Positions 35,511-47,738 of a stretch of 64,000 nt of DNA are shown here, piece after piece. The first letter of the stretch is position 1. Each line of letters begins with the position of its first letter. This DNA comes from Hofstenia miamia. Taxonomy: Eukaryota; Xenacoelomorpha; Acoela. The notes below the pieces were generated by a model that was given only the letters and a program-made list of their open reading frames with translations, ran no database searches and was not told where the DNA came from. Position numbers and translations under genes: made by a program. Location of the stretch: assembly GCA_004352715.1 (NCBI GenBank), contig SCFE01000114.1, forward strand, positions 709,333 to 773,332. The letters are read 5' to 3'.

Positions 35511-37557
35511 TTTCGTTTTCTGTACTTCAGAACGTTTTGCACATGCAAAGCTTGAATTTTAGAGATTACTCTAAATTCCTGTAAAGGAAGAGCAGTGATA
35601 ATGCATTAAGTATAACAAGTCTCAAAAGAACTGTAAACTGGAGCAAGCAGATCGTGGGGATAATAAATCGTAAGAAGTTTTATAGTATACATTTACATGA
35701 AAGATAAACTTTTGAATTTATTTCATGCGTAAGTTATAGCGAATCGGCTATAAAGTTAATGACTACTTTTAAGAACTTGCAGACAACAGTAAGAAAGTGC
35801 TAACGTAGGTACAGTTCAAATTTATATTATGAAGTCAATATTTCTTATGTTTATCGAAATGTATAATGTCGCTATAGTTGTTAACACGGGTAAAAATAAA
35901 TATAGATTTGTCAGACATTATCTACACCAAACAATAAATGTAAAATTTAAGAGGATGCGTTTTAATAAGCGCTTTCCAACAAAGAGAACAAAGAATTAAT
36001 AAGTCAGGCTAAATTAATTCCTTCAGTACCACTGGTCATTAAATTTTGACGCCATTTAGGTTTCAAAATTTCTGCAGTACTTGACCAAACATGTGAATTT
36101 GGATAATGATTCAGTTTTGAAACTCTTAAAAACAGCTATATAAAGTTTGTGTATACACTAATTTGCTATTTTCCTTGATCAATATGGATCTGTACATATT
36201 TACTTAACCAAAATCTGGGTGTCATTGTCCCCACCACGTGCATATCTTTCAACTCAACTTTTAAATTTATGTGGAAATACCAAATTATTGGATATTAGAT
36301 TTGATTTAATATAACTCATAATTTATGTGAAATATTGGCAGTACGCGTAATAGTGAATAATTAAGACAGCACCAAAATTGATGAATGACAAAAAGATAAT
36401 TTAAAGCCGATAGATGGAAGGCAAGTCAACTGAAGTGAACGTAACGCGGCTTTTTACGTGTTTGAATGGAGATGTCGTGATTGGAAGAGAGACACGCTCC
36501 GCTTAACTCCTTTGAATGATACATTGTATTGATTGAAAATTAATATATCTTGGTGGACAGTTGAGAAGATGCCCAGCTGTCACTAATAATATTTAATTCA
36601 ATTTATATTCTCAAACAGTCGTCAACACCATCTCCTCAGATAAAAACCATTCTTCTCTTCATTTAAATGAAGCTATAATAAAGCCCACTATGTTCACTAA
36701 TCCACCATTGAATGAAGCCCATTATATTGATCTTGCAGATATAAAGCGGATTTAATCATAAGCTATATAGATTTTTGCCCCTAATCTCCTTAAGTAATTG
36801 ATTAATTACAACAAGATTATAAACAGGGCTGAAAGGGAGACTTGATTGACAAAGGGGTGGGGGCATTGGTGATTCCCCACTGGGATAGATACGTTAGGTT
36901 AAGTAGCTAAGCAATTTAAAACTGTGAGACTAGAGTAGAGAAAAAATGGGAATTCACATGAAGCATGTTACAACAACATTAAAAAATATATGGTATTAAG
37001 TAGAGACTAATTACTCAACTGAAGAAGGTCAGGTTGACAACAATATCATACTAATTTAGAGCTAGTGTTAATAAACCAACATCAAGCTTACGAGCTAAAT
37101 GAGAATTAGGATATTCTACCAAAAATTGCAATAAGAGCTGAAAGAGAAAGGTAGAAGAGATTTAGTAGGCAATCAAAAACCAAAGGCATTTCTTCTTGTA
37201 GATTTGAGAAGCAGTAAATGAAGACACTTTCATTAGAGTTTTTAAAAAGCTTGTATAATCTCCTAACTGAAAACAATGTCCATCTGAACTTTTTCAAGGT
37301 AGAAATAATTTTAAATAAATTTTTCATGAATGTACATGTGCAAGCAAGATTACTATTTCATCAAAATGAGACCAAAAATGCATTTATACACATTTTATAT
37401 ATCTATTAGATGAATGAGGTAATCGTTGAGAAAACATTAGACCAAAGTCAAACTTAATCACAGCTTACTTCAATAATCAGAGAGTACAGATATTCACACT
37501 AAGGCAAGAAGACTTTAACAATGGTACTCTAATATTTACTACTGGAATGGTTTCTAT
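35511..37557. other. Gene-less; 36380-36760 may be regulatory
   Basis: No gene recognised. From about 36380 to 36760 the DNA is mixed in composition and carries TGACAG/CTGTCA (MEIS/TGIF-type), TTGATTGA and AATTAAT sites and CCAGCTGTCAC, then CTTGATTGACAAAGG at 36840. It is a candidate conserved element only. Confidence 0.35.
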
Positions 37558-37588
37558 TTTATATATAAATATATATATATATATATAA
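37558..37588. repeat. (TA)n microsatellite
   Basis: A short TA array. Confidence 0.9.
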
Positions 37589-39782
37589 TTTGCTACATCT
37601 CTCTATTTAAAAAGGGTATGTTTGAAAAATATTATTAATGATGTTTCATCTAAATGAAATAAGAAAAAATTTATAGTATGATTCTACACTCTTGATGGGC
37701 TTCCTTTGCCGTCCCTGATTCGAAGTTCAAACGCAATTATTCGAATTTCAACAATCGCTTTTCATTGCTAATTGTTGTTAATGCTTTTAAATAATTAAGA
37801 TGCATATTAAGCTAAATGGATGGGAAAATTCTTCATTCTACTTCTGGCCAAGAGCCTATAAAACATCACGAAATGATAGATTTTTCTTAATAACTATCAC
37901 TTGTTTAGTCATATTAACATTGATTTTATTTTATCCTCTCCTCTTACAATCTTAAAATAAATGCTATATTTAATGAAAAATAAATTTCATTAAATGTTTT
38001 CAAATTTTAAATTTTACATTTTCCTTATCAAAATTACTCAATTAAATGGGTCATGCCTTTAACGCGTCGGCGTCCAAACAAGTTATAATCAACCTAATGT
38101 ACTTAACTAATTTTATTTAATTAGTTTAAATAAGCAAAAAGAATTAATTGAATTTAACGTGAAATTATGTTTAATGAGCAATTTGACGTATGCTTAAATA
38201 GCTATCAATTTTAGTCTGGTAATGTTTTTGCAGATTTTTAGTGTCTCTTGATTAAAGAATTAATACCTCCAAGTTCAAAATGTTGAGTCTCATACTTCTA
38301 ATGAATACACGAAGTAAGAGGTAATTGCTGCAATTTATAAAGAACTTATTCTTAGCTTGCAAAAGTAGGTGTGCGAAAAAAATGCATCTCGATATCCAGT
38401 TGTGAGAAGCTAGCACAATGATAATGTAAAACATTGGGTCACATGTACGAAGCCATTGGGAGCCCAATGTGCAGAAAAAAAATATAATCAAGCAACGATC
38501 CATAGTAGTGGAAGATTTTAGCATACGTTCAAAACGTAATCAACGCCTGAAACAGCTCTACTAAGCACATTAAGAAACCTAATTAAAGTTCTAATTCTTG
38601 CAACTAACTAGTGAGCTATCTGATCTGTAAAAACAATGAAATAAGATCTGACATGGGTTTTAGTTACTACAATATTTAAGGAATTTTAGAACATATTGGT
38701 GTCAATGCAACACAGATTCGATCAATTGAGGACTTTTCGTTATTCTAAAGTAGAGTGTATGGAGGTAACTATGAGGCAAAAATGAAGAATATCATTTCAA
38801 ATGCCGAGAATGAAGTTGTCTGCAGCACCATTCACTCTCCTCCATATCATGTTCTGTAATTGCATTCACTTGTACAATGTTTATTTCATTATTAATATTA
38901 CTACATGGGGATAAATACATAAAATGGAATAATTTTATATATACTGCACATGCACATACATATATATTATAATTAGTATTTATTTATATATGCATTCAAT
39001 TTGTATATGCTATTAATGAGTTTTATTGAATCTTTAGTCAGATATATTTTCACATCTGAAGTCAACTGAGTAAATCACTTCCTACAATGATTTGTCTCCC
39101 AATTCCTTCTCAAATATAATTTTGAATGCCATACAACGAATTGATGTTGCATGTCAATTATGGGACGGCGCCACATATTAATACATTGATGACAGGCTGT
39201 GAAGAATATATAAAACTATACCCTCAAATTTATCAGCACTTTTGAAATATCCAAACCCACGAAGTATTAAAAAACTGTCCAATCCGTGAGGGATAGCTAA
39301 CCCGCGTCCACCCTGGGAGAAGATATAATTTAAAGGTAGAAATTTATGTTTATGCTCTAAAATGAAGTGCTACAAGGCCTGGAATCTTAAAAATCAGCAT
39401 GAGTGGTGACTCAGGACAGAACAGGTCAATCGCTTACAAACTGAACAACAACTCCAATGTGCCGAAATTTCAACGTATATTTCGGACCATGTACATATAA
39501 TTTTTTTCTTAGTGAGTACTGCATTCCGTTTGAAAGCAGTAGCAACAAGATGTGCAGTGCATATGCGTGTATAGTTGCATGTATGAGTTTTTGATACAAC
39601 ATTTAACAGGAATGCTTAACATTCATTTTGGAGTTATATGGTAGATGAAATGTCTGATATTCACAAAATTACTGTATACAAATTATCAACAATCCATCCA
39701 TGAAAAGCCAAATGTTGTGAATACATGATTTGGATTGTTACAAAGTATACAATATGGCTTAGTGCTAAACTTTTTTCAATAG

Positions 39783-39785
<3 letters not shown>
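37589..39785. other. Gene-less stretch
   Basis: No gene or transposon recognised. The 90-codon ORF at 38252-38524 has no motif. Confidence 0.55.

Positions 39786-39814
<29 letters not shown>
39786..39814. repeat. (TA)n microsatellite
   Basis: A TA array that directly abuts the left end of the MITE at 39815. Confidence 0.95.
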
Positions 39815-40050
39815 CAGTCGTTCCCACATTAAATAAAGATTTATCTGATATTTCAGACAATGCTTAACTTTTCTACTTATGATGCTACATAGTGGTTATT
39901 TTCTAACTTTCTAATAAAATTCATGTTTGGTGGTATTTGACTTACATTTTTAAATGATAATTAAAAACTACTTTGCTTATGTAGATGAAAACTTTGAAAA
40001 AAATAGAAAAAATGATTAAATTATGGGGTGACTAATAAAGTGAGACCGGC

Positions 40051-40052
<2 letters not shown>
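39815..40052. mobile_element. Tc1/mariner-type MITE inside a TA array
   Basis: The left end CAGTCGTTCCCACATTAAAT and the reversed right end TAGCCGGTCTCACTTTATTA match at most positions of an AG-CG-TC-CAC-TTA frame. Alternating TA flanks both sides, consistent with TA target duplication, though the microsatellite hides it. 238 bp, no coding capacity. The terminal sequence differs from that of the Tc1-type element at 51497. Confidence 0.6.

Positions 40053-40121
<69 letters not shown>
40053..40121. repeat. (TA)n microsatellite
   Basis: About 34 TA units with one C interruption, between the MITE and duplicate A. Confidence 0.95.
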
Positions 40122-40123
<2 letters not shown>

Positions 40124-40126
40124 AAT

Positions 40127-40848
40127 ATAAATGTATATACATTGCACACATCTATGAAAAGGTATATTTAAATATACTGAAAATTAACAACTATAATTAT
40201 TATAATACATTTTTTAAAATTTTTATTAATATGAATATATTAGTTCAGCTACATGTATGTGCATGCACATTGATTTCTAAGTAAATATTATCATTAATGT
40301 GTAGGAACATCTTCGGAAAAAGTTTAGTGGCATTAACCGAATTAAGTGACCTCATTTGAAGTAGACATCCGCATTTTTAATGGCTCCTAGGGGAGCATTT
40401 CATACTATAGGCCACAGACAATTCCAAAGAATTTTTGCTAAAAGAAATTTCTGCAGCTGCTGGTGGTATAATTGCTTCCAACTAGCTATAATTTTATTTT
40501 TTTAATTATATTTCATATTTTTAAATTTGTTATTAGTTAGTAACATTTAACTAGATTGACTTAGCATGTAGGAGAATTTGAACACAGTAGCGCATTTTAG
40601 GGGCACAAAAAATGTTCCTCTTTCAAGTTAACAACATTGATTTTTTGGTAAAAAATATTATATTTTATAAAACAATTTAAAATCAAGATGATAAGAACTT
40701 ATTTTTTGCAACATTTGAGAGATACTGGAGGGCGTCACCATTGAAATTTCGCTCTCAGAAACTCTTGATTTCACTAGTGTTTAAAAAATAGAACCAAATC
40801 GAGTCAGAATCAGTTAAAATAATTCACAAATTTTACAAATTTTAAAAG
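40127..40848. repeat. Dispersed duplicate A
   Basis: Matches 43751-44518 in the same orientation with only scattered substitutions, starting just after a TA array in both. This copy lacks 46 bp present in copy B, and the deletion is flanked by a TAGAT direct repeat in B. The copy may continue past 40848, where B is cut by a gap. There is no ORF of note. It could be an unrecognised transposon or a segmental duplication. Confidence 0.9.
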
Positions 40849-42156
40849 CAATACGATTGCTACTATCAACATGTAAGAGAAGCTAATTAAAAATTTTAAA
40901 ATTGGAAAATGTTAAATTTATGCCTAAAATCAAGAAATTGTAAAGTAAATTGTTTAATTTCCGCAGCTTTCAAATCGATTTGCATATTAATTTTGCCGTC
41001 CAATAAAACATTATAGATAACTCTCTACGGGATGTTGGTAAAGGCCCAATACAATCACTTAATTGACTGCAAAGAACAAACAAATTTATAATGTCTAAGA
41101 TAAAAATGAAGAAATAGTACAAAATAATGAACTTCCTCGCAGAAGTATCAACATATACTGCTTTCAATAAATCACGTGAGTTATTAATAGGTCTTATCAC
41201 ATACCAGTTAAAATTAATTTTGAGATGAATGCTTAGTTAATCTTTACATTTTCTTAGATTGATTTTCGCATAAAGTAAGATGACATAGCGATGAGATTTC
41301 TATTATTTATTAGAAATATATTTCATTAAATACCGATCTCTTAACAGAGGTGTTAAGATTATGTTTCCTTGTGGAAGTCACAAGGGTATATTTAAGTTAT
41401 TTAGGTAATGATATCGTTTTAAACTTAGAATTAATTCAGAATTTGACTCTCTCCCAATTTATGAAGCTGTCTAAGATGACTTAGCAGAAGAAAGTTTTCG
41501 ATTGTATTTTTAATTATGGAACTTTCATTATCACTATACATTAGAGTAGCGTCCACTTTCAGCACGAGAGATAACTTACCGTAGAGACCTCAACTTTGTA
41601 AGTCGTCTGAGAGTCTACCCAACTTTCCACACATACTAAATCTAAGATGTAGACAACCCTAATCACAATGGCTAGATGAGCTTATTAGAAAATTCTAGAA
41701 TAATACTCGAACATAATTTGGTATCTATATAAGAAAATTTACGGAAAGCCCTTCTTCCCAAAAATATGCTATCGGCAGCTCAGAAAACAATTAGGAATAT
41801 CTCTAAGATTCCAATGCGAATAAGATACTTGATGTTATATATCCAATGTATTTTTGTAATTTGACCTTTCGCCAATTTTCATTGTTTCAAATCCATTAAT
41901 GTTTTGAAACATGTTCCAAGGCGTCTTCAAAATGAGGTGTATGTATGAAATCTTATTATATTGTACATCTCCTTAATCTTAAGTATTCAGTTGATATTTT
42001 TATGTGCATATTTTTTACAATGGCACTGGAAACACATATTCAAACCAAATGTAATTTAGAAAACTTCAGGTCTAATTAGTACTTCTTGATAGTTACTCGT
42101 AGGAAATGATGGATATGACCTGCGCCCACAATGGTGCAGGTGTGATTTCACCCACA
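40849..42156. other. Gene-less stretch
   Basis: No feature recognised. The 76-codon minus-strand ORF at 40970-41200 has a hydrophobic middle but no family signature. Confidence 0.55.
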
Positions 42157-42164
42157 ATTCACAC

Positions 42165-42427
42165 TAGAGGTTTCCGGGCTGGCCCGATACTCGCGGGCTG
42201 TGGACGGGAACATGCGGGCCGCAATCACAAGGACGGTCGGGTTTAAAATTTTTGACCAAACATTGTTTCTTGTTTGAATTATACTCTGTTGGTAGAAAAA
42301 TGGACTATCATTACACTATTACATTTTACGTATAGGGTAATGTATAACTGTATATAATGTAAAGGAATTATGACACCGTTTTTAAAGAGAACATGTAAAC
42401 GAGCGAGTTCGGCAATAAAAACCACTA
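42165..42427. mobile_element. hAT-type MITE, family D, with perfect 8-bp target duplication
   Basis: It starts TAGAGGTTTCCGGGCTGGCC and ends AAAACCACTA. The reversed end TAGTGGTTTT pairs with TAGAGGTTT. It is flanked by ATTCACAC at 42157-42164 and again at 42428-42435. The left subterminal region has repeated GGGC/GCGGG words in otherwise AT-rich DNA, ending AAGGACGGTCGGGTTT. The interior has no ORF. The exact target duplication suggests a fairly recent insertion. Confidence 0.85.
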
Positions 42428-42435
42428 ATTCACAC

Positions 42436-43718
42436 TAGTATGCCCATTGCCCACCCCATTTACACCAATGACGTAGATATCCCACATATGTTTTCGCCAA
42501 CAGATTGCATATATTAGCATGCTACATTTTAAAATAGGCTTCCGAGATGAGACATTCAACAAAAGGTGTGAATACTGCAGTTGTGTAAAATGTCGTAAAG
42601 CGATTAATAATGACCGCATTTTGAATCTTATGATGAAACTTAATACACTGGAAGGAAACGTACGTCATCAATAAATTAATTCCGCCACTATAGCTTATTG
42701 AGTGATAACTAATGTCCCACAATGGGTAGAAACTATTGCAAGCAAATATTGGTATCAAATTGTCATAAATTACATTGATTAAAGTTGTATGAATTGTTAC
42801 GTGGCTATATGTAAAGAATCAAAAAAATTTTCACACGGTGGATGGTCGTTATCTCAGATGAAAAAATCTTAATGATTGAATGCTAATTAGTAAAAATAAA
42901 TAGCACTATCTTACAAAATTTAGCCTAGATTGTAAAAAATTGATGCAGAACAATTAAACCAGAAGGAAAGTCTGGTCTAAAAAGAACCTGGTTTCAATAT
43001 CCAATTCCTTTCAAAGTATTTTTGTACATTATTTTTTGTCTTGATTCAAGCCATTTCAAAATCCATCAAGTGTATAATGTTGTCATCAGTGGGACGAGTG
43101 AAGATGGTAACTGATTGTCTTGGCTTATCTGTGTTGATCAATTCAATGTCAATATAGCAAAGCTTTTGAGAGAATAGTTAGCTTTATGGGGCTGAGTTAC
43201 TCAATGAAAACAGAAAAAACGCTTTTAACAACGTTATTGAATCTCAGGAAGAAGCATAAGTGTCTTCTCTATATCAATAAAGATGCTATTTTAGGTTATT
43301 GTTTTATAGAAAGGTTAAATTACCCATGAACATTGTTAGATGCGTGAGCATTCCGCTTCAACGATGAACAATTGTTACTGTAAAGCAAGACTTACAATTA
43401 ACTTTTTCAGACTGATAACTCGATTTTCTTTTTCCATTAAATAATATTCACACTATATATAAGGAAAGATCCCCCACAAATATTGAAACAATTCTGCTAT
43501 TCAATTAATTATAACGATACACAATAGGATTATCCGTACCACCATACTAATTGTTAACAATATTTAAAAATATTTTGAAAAAAATTTCTTTGATAAACAC
43601 AACAGCCGCTGGATATAACTGTCACATGCAGGGAAAATTACTGGATAGAAAAGGCATGTCTTGGCACATTAAATATATAAATTCATTTAACAATCTGGAA
43701 ATAATTTTATATGCATAA
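42436..43718. other. Gene-less stretch
   Basis: No gene recognised. The ORFs at 42425-42758 are overlapping minus-strand frames with no motif. Confidence 0.55.
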
Positions 43719-43745
43719 TTATATATATATATATATATATATATA
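43719..43745. repeat. (TA)n microsatellite
   Basis: A TA array directly before duplicate B. Confidence 0.95.
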
Positions 43746-43750
43746 ATTAT

Positions 43751-44518
43751 ATAAATGTATATACATTGCACACATCTATGAAAAGGTATATTTAAATATA
43801 CTGAAAATTAACAACTATAATTATTATAATATATTTTTTAAAATTTTTATTAATATGAATATATTAGTTCAGCTACATGTATGTGCATGCACATTGATTT
43901 CTAAGTAAATATTATCATTAATGTGTAGGAACATCTTCGGAAAAAGTTTAGTGGCATTAACCGAATTAAGTGACCTCATTTGAAGTAGACATCCGCATTT
44001 TTAATGGCTCCTAGGGGAGCATTTCACACTATAGGCCACAGACAATTCCAAAGAAGTTTTGCTAAAAGAAATTTCTGCAGCTGCTGGTGGTATAATTGCT
44101 TCCAACTAGCTATAATTTTATTTTTTTAATTATATTTCATATTTTTAAATTTGTTATTAGTTAGTAACATTAACCTAGATATTAAAAATGAACATACTGA
44201 AGTAGAATGAATTGTTGAAATTAGATTGACTTAGCATGTAGGAGAATTTGAACACAGTAGCGCATTTTAGGGGCACAAAAAATGTTCCTCTTTCAAGTTA
44301 ACAACATTGATTTTTCGGTAAAAAATATTATATTTTATAAAACAATTTAAAATCAAGATGATAAGAACTTATTTTTTGCAACATTTGACAGATTGTGGTG
44401 GGCGACACCATTGAGATATCGCTCTCAGAAACTCTTGATTTCGCTAGTGTTTAAAAAATAGAACCAAATCGAGTCAGAATCAGTTAAAATAATTCACAAA
44501 TTTTACAAATTTTAAAAG
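43751..44518. repeat. Dispersed duplicate B, cut by a gap
   Basis: The partner of 40127-40848. It keeps the 46 bp missing from A (about 44179-44224, bounded by TAGAT repeats). Its right end is lost in the gap. Confidence 0.9.
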
Positions 44519-45518
44519 NNNNNNNNNNNNNNNNNNNNNNNNNNNNNNNNNNNNNNNNNNNNNNNNNNNNNNNNNNNNNNNNNNNNNNNNNNNNNNNNNN
44601 NNNNNNNNNNNNNNNNNNNNNNNNNNNNNNNNNNNNNNNNNNNNNNNNNNNNNNNNNNNNNNNNNNNNNNNNNNNNNNNNNNNNNNNNNNNNNNNNNNNN
44701 NNNNNNNNNNNNNNNNNNNNNNNNNNNNNNNNNNNNNNNNNNNNNNNNNNNNNNNNNNNNNNNNNNNNNNNNNNNNNNNNNNNNNNNNNNNNNNNNNNNN
44801 NNNNNNNNNNNNNNNNNNNNNNNNNNNNNNNNNNNNNNNNNNNNNNNNNNNNNNNNNNNNNNNNNNNNNNNNNNNNNNNNNNNNNNNNNNNNNNNNNNNN
44901 NNNNNNNNNNNNNNNNNNNNNNNNNNNNNNNNNNNNNNNNNNNNNNNNNNNNNNNNNNNNNNNNNNNNNNNNNNNNNNNNNNNNNNNNNNNNNNNNNNNN
45001 NNNNNNNNNNNNNNNNNNNNNNNNNNNNNNNNNNNNNNNNNNNNNNNNNNNNNNNNNNNNNNNNNNNNNNNNNNNNNNNNNNNNNNNNNNNNNNNNNNNN
45101 NNNNNNNNNNNNNNNNNNNNNNNNNNNNNNNNNNNNNNNNNNNNNNNNNNNNNNNNNNNNNNNNNNNNNNNNNNNNNNNNNNNNNNNNNNNNNNNNNNNN
45201 NNNNNNNNNNNNNNNNNNNNNNNNNNNNNNNNNNNNNNNNNNNNNNNNNNNNNNNNNNNNNNNNNNNNNNNNNNNNNNNNNNNNNNNNNNNNNNNNNNNN
45301 NNNNNNNNNNNNNNNNNNNNNNNNNNNNNNNNNNNNNNNNNNNNNNNNNNNNNNNNNNNNNNNNNNNNNNNNNNNNNNNNNNNNNNNNNNNNNNNNNNNN
45401 NNNNNNNNNNNNNNNNNNNNNNNNNNNNNNNNNNNNNNNNNNNNNNNNNNNNNNNNNNNNNNNNNNNNNNNNNNNNNNNNNNNNNNNNNNNNNNNNNNNN
45501 NNNNNNNNNNNNNNNNNN
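44519..45518. other. Assembly gap of exactly 1000 N
   Basis: A round-number gap, so its true length is probably unknown. The right side is a TA array (45519-45538). Confidence 0.97.
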
Positions 45519-46094
45519 ATATATATATATATATATATAGTAAATTTGCTTAGTATAATTCATATATCCATTGCAATGAATACAGCAAAATATAAATGAA
45601 ATGCTTTTAAAATTATCTAAAAATTGCATTAAAACAATATTTTTTGACAATACTTGCAATTTCGGCCTTCAAATTCTACAGTGCGTGAATCACTTTTAAT
45701 TTCAACGCTTTAAATAGAATACTTCAACCAAAATGCACAGTAAAATTGAAATTATTAGATATAATATTAGTAAATATTAAACGTTAAGGTAGTTGACGCA
45801 ATTCCTAAACTCACCAAGTAAATGGTAAATGATTTGTGAATCATTGAATTAATTGCTATCTTTATAAATAGTTGTTCATTTCTGAAATTGCTTTTGATAA
45901 CTATATACTTAATAAATAAAACGCTTAGAAGTTTGTGCGAGTTTCAAGCAGATTTGAAAATTTGTAGAAAATACTTGTGATGACTTCACCTCCAATTCAA
46001 ACCTGACTTGATTTAACCTTAAACAGCCTCCTGGCGTTCATTTTAAAGGACAAACTGTTTTTCCACATCTACAAAGAATTTTCTCTAAGCCTAT
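45519..46094. other. TA array then gene-less stretch
   Basis: Alternating TA to 45538, then AT-rich DNA with no gene. Near 46003 an AACCTGACTTGATTTAACC word cluster resembles the one at 46690-46810, so the duplicated unit may sit inside a larger repeat element. Confidence 0.55.
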
Positions 46095-47738
46095 TTCCAA
46101 TTTTCAAAATCTTGGGACATGGGTAGGTCTTAATGTATTCAGAAGGTTTTGAGCTCCTGGAGGCAACAAAGACCTTTGACTGTATCTTGGTATGTACAAG
46201 GATATTCCAAAACTATTGAGGCGTGCCATGCGCAAAGTCAGAAGTCGCGGGTGTTATCTGATTGAGCATAGCAGGTTTAATAGTTTTTGAGTTATAAGTA
46301 TTTAAATTTTTTGTATAGGATCATGAAAATTTTTCAAAAATCTCCAGGCTGCTTAAGATTAAACCTGATTAATCCTGTTGTTCACAGAGGAGGGGACGTC
46401 ATAAATGTAGCATCCTTTTCTTCTCGAATTATATTTGATATACAGATAAAAGATAATCATAAATCAACACTTGTGATTAAATTTTGCATATATAGTAAAC
46501 ATTAATTACATATATGATTTACATATCACTTTTGATGTTCTACGCCAGCTTACAACACACTTTATATATGTAATGAAGGAAAGCAGCTATATAAAGTTCT
46601 AGTACCAATCCATACTGATTTGTCTAGATTTTTCCATTTCATAAATTCAAAATGATATAAAATTGATTATAATACATGGATATTGTGAAACCTGACTACG
46701 ATCCTGCCTTGACCTGAACCTAATTTTCGACTCAAACCTCACCTGAAACCTGACTTATTTAATCCTGATAGATCTGATCCAAAAATCCTGACATGACTTG
46801 ACACTAGCAAATACACAAGTGGAATGGATCTCAGGTTATCCAAGGATCGTAGCAGAATATATTTTTTCAATTCAACAGCGTACTTTATTGCGGAAGGATA
46901 TATCCAATTTTGTCCATTCCAATTTTCAAAATCTTGGGACATGGGTAGGTCTTAATGTATTCAGAAGGTTTTGAGCTCCTGGAGGCAACAAAGACCTTTG
47001 ACTGTATCTTGGTATGTACAAGGATATTCCAAAACTATTGAGGCGTGCCATGCGCAAAGTCAGAAGTCGCGGGTGTTATCTGATTGAGCATAGCAGGTTT
47101 AATAGTTTTTGAGTTATAAGTATTTAAATTTTTTGTATAGGATCATGAAAATTTTTCAAAAATCTCCAGGCTGCTTAAGATTAAACCTGATTAATCCTGT
47201 TGTTCACAGAGGAGGGGACGTCATAAATGTAGCATCCTTTTCTTCTCGAATTATATTTGATATACAGATAAAAGATAATCATAAATCAACACTTGTGATT
47301 AAATTTTGCATATATAGTAAACATTAATTACATATATGATTTACATATCACTTTTGATGTTCTACGCCAGCTTACAACACACTTTATATATGTAATGAAG
47401 GAAAGCAGCTATATAAAGTTCTAGTACCAATCCATACTGATTTGTCTAGATTTTTCCATTTCATAAATTCAAAATGATATAAAATTGATTATAATACATG
47501 GATATTGTGAAACCTGACTACGATCCTGCCTTGACCTGAACCTAATTTTCGACTCAAACCTCACCTGAAACCTGACTTATTTAATCCTGATAGATCTGAT
47601 CCAAAAATCCTGACATGACTTGACACTAGCAAATACACAAGTGGAATGGATCTCAGGTTATCCAAGGATCGTAGCAGAATATATTTTTTCAATTCAACAG
47701 CGTACTTTATTGCGGAAGGATATATCCAATTTTGTCCA
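46095..47738. repeat. 822-bp tandem duplication, two copies
   Basis: 46095-46916 and 46917-47738 are identical in every stretch compared, including the same 72-codon frame at 46287 and 47109. Neither frame has a recognisable family, so I do not call it a gene. Each copy ends with a cluster of CCTGA words (ACCTGACTACGATCCTGCC, TTGACCTGAACC, CACCTGAAACCTGACTT). Identity this high means a very recent duplication or an assembly artefact. Confidence 0.95.

Noticed and set aside
46287-46505. A 72-codon ORF present twice (also 47109-47327)
   Set aside because: The two are identical only because the whole 822-bp unit is duplicated. No motif or codon signal supports a gene.
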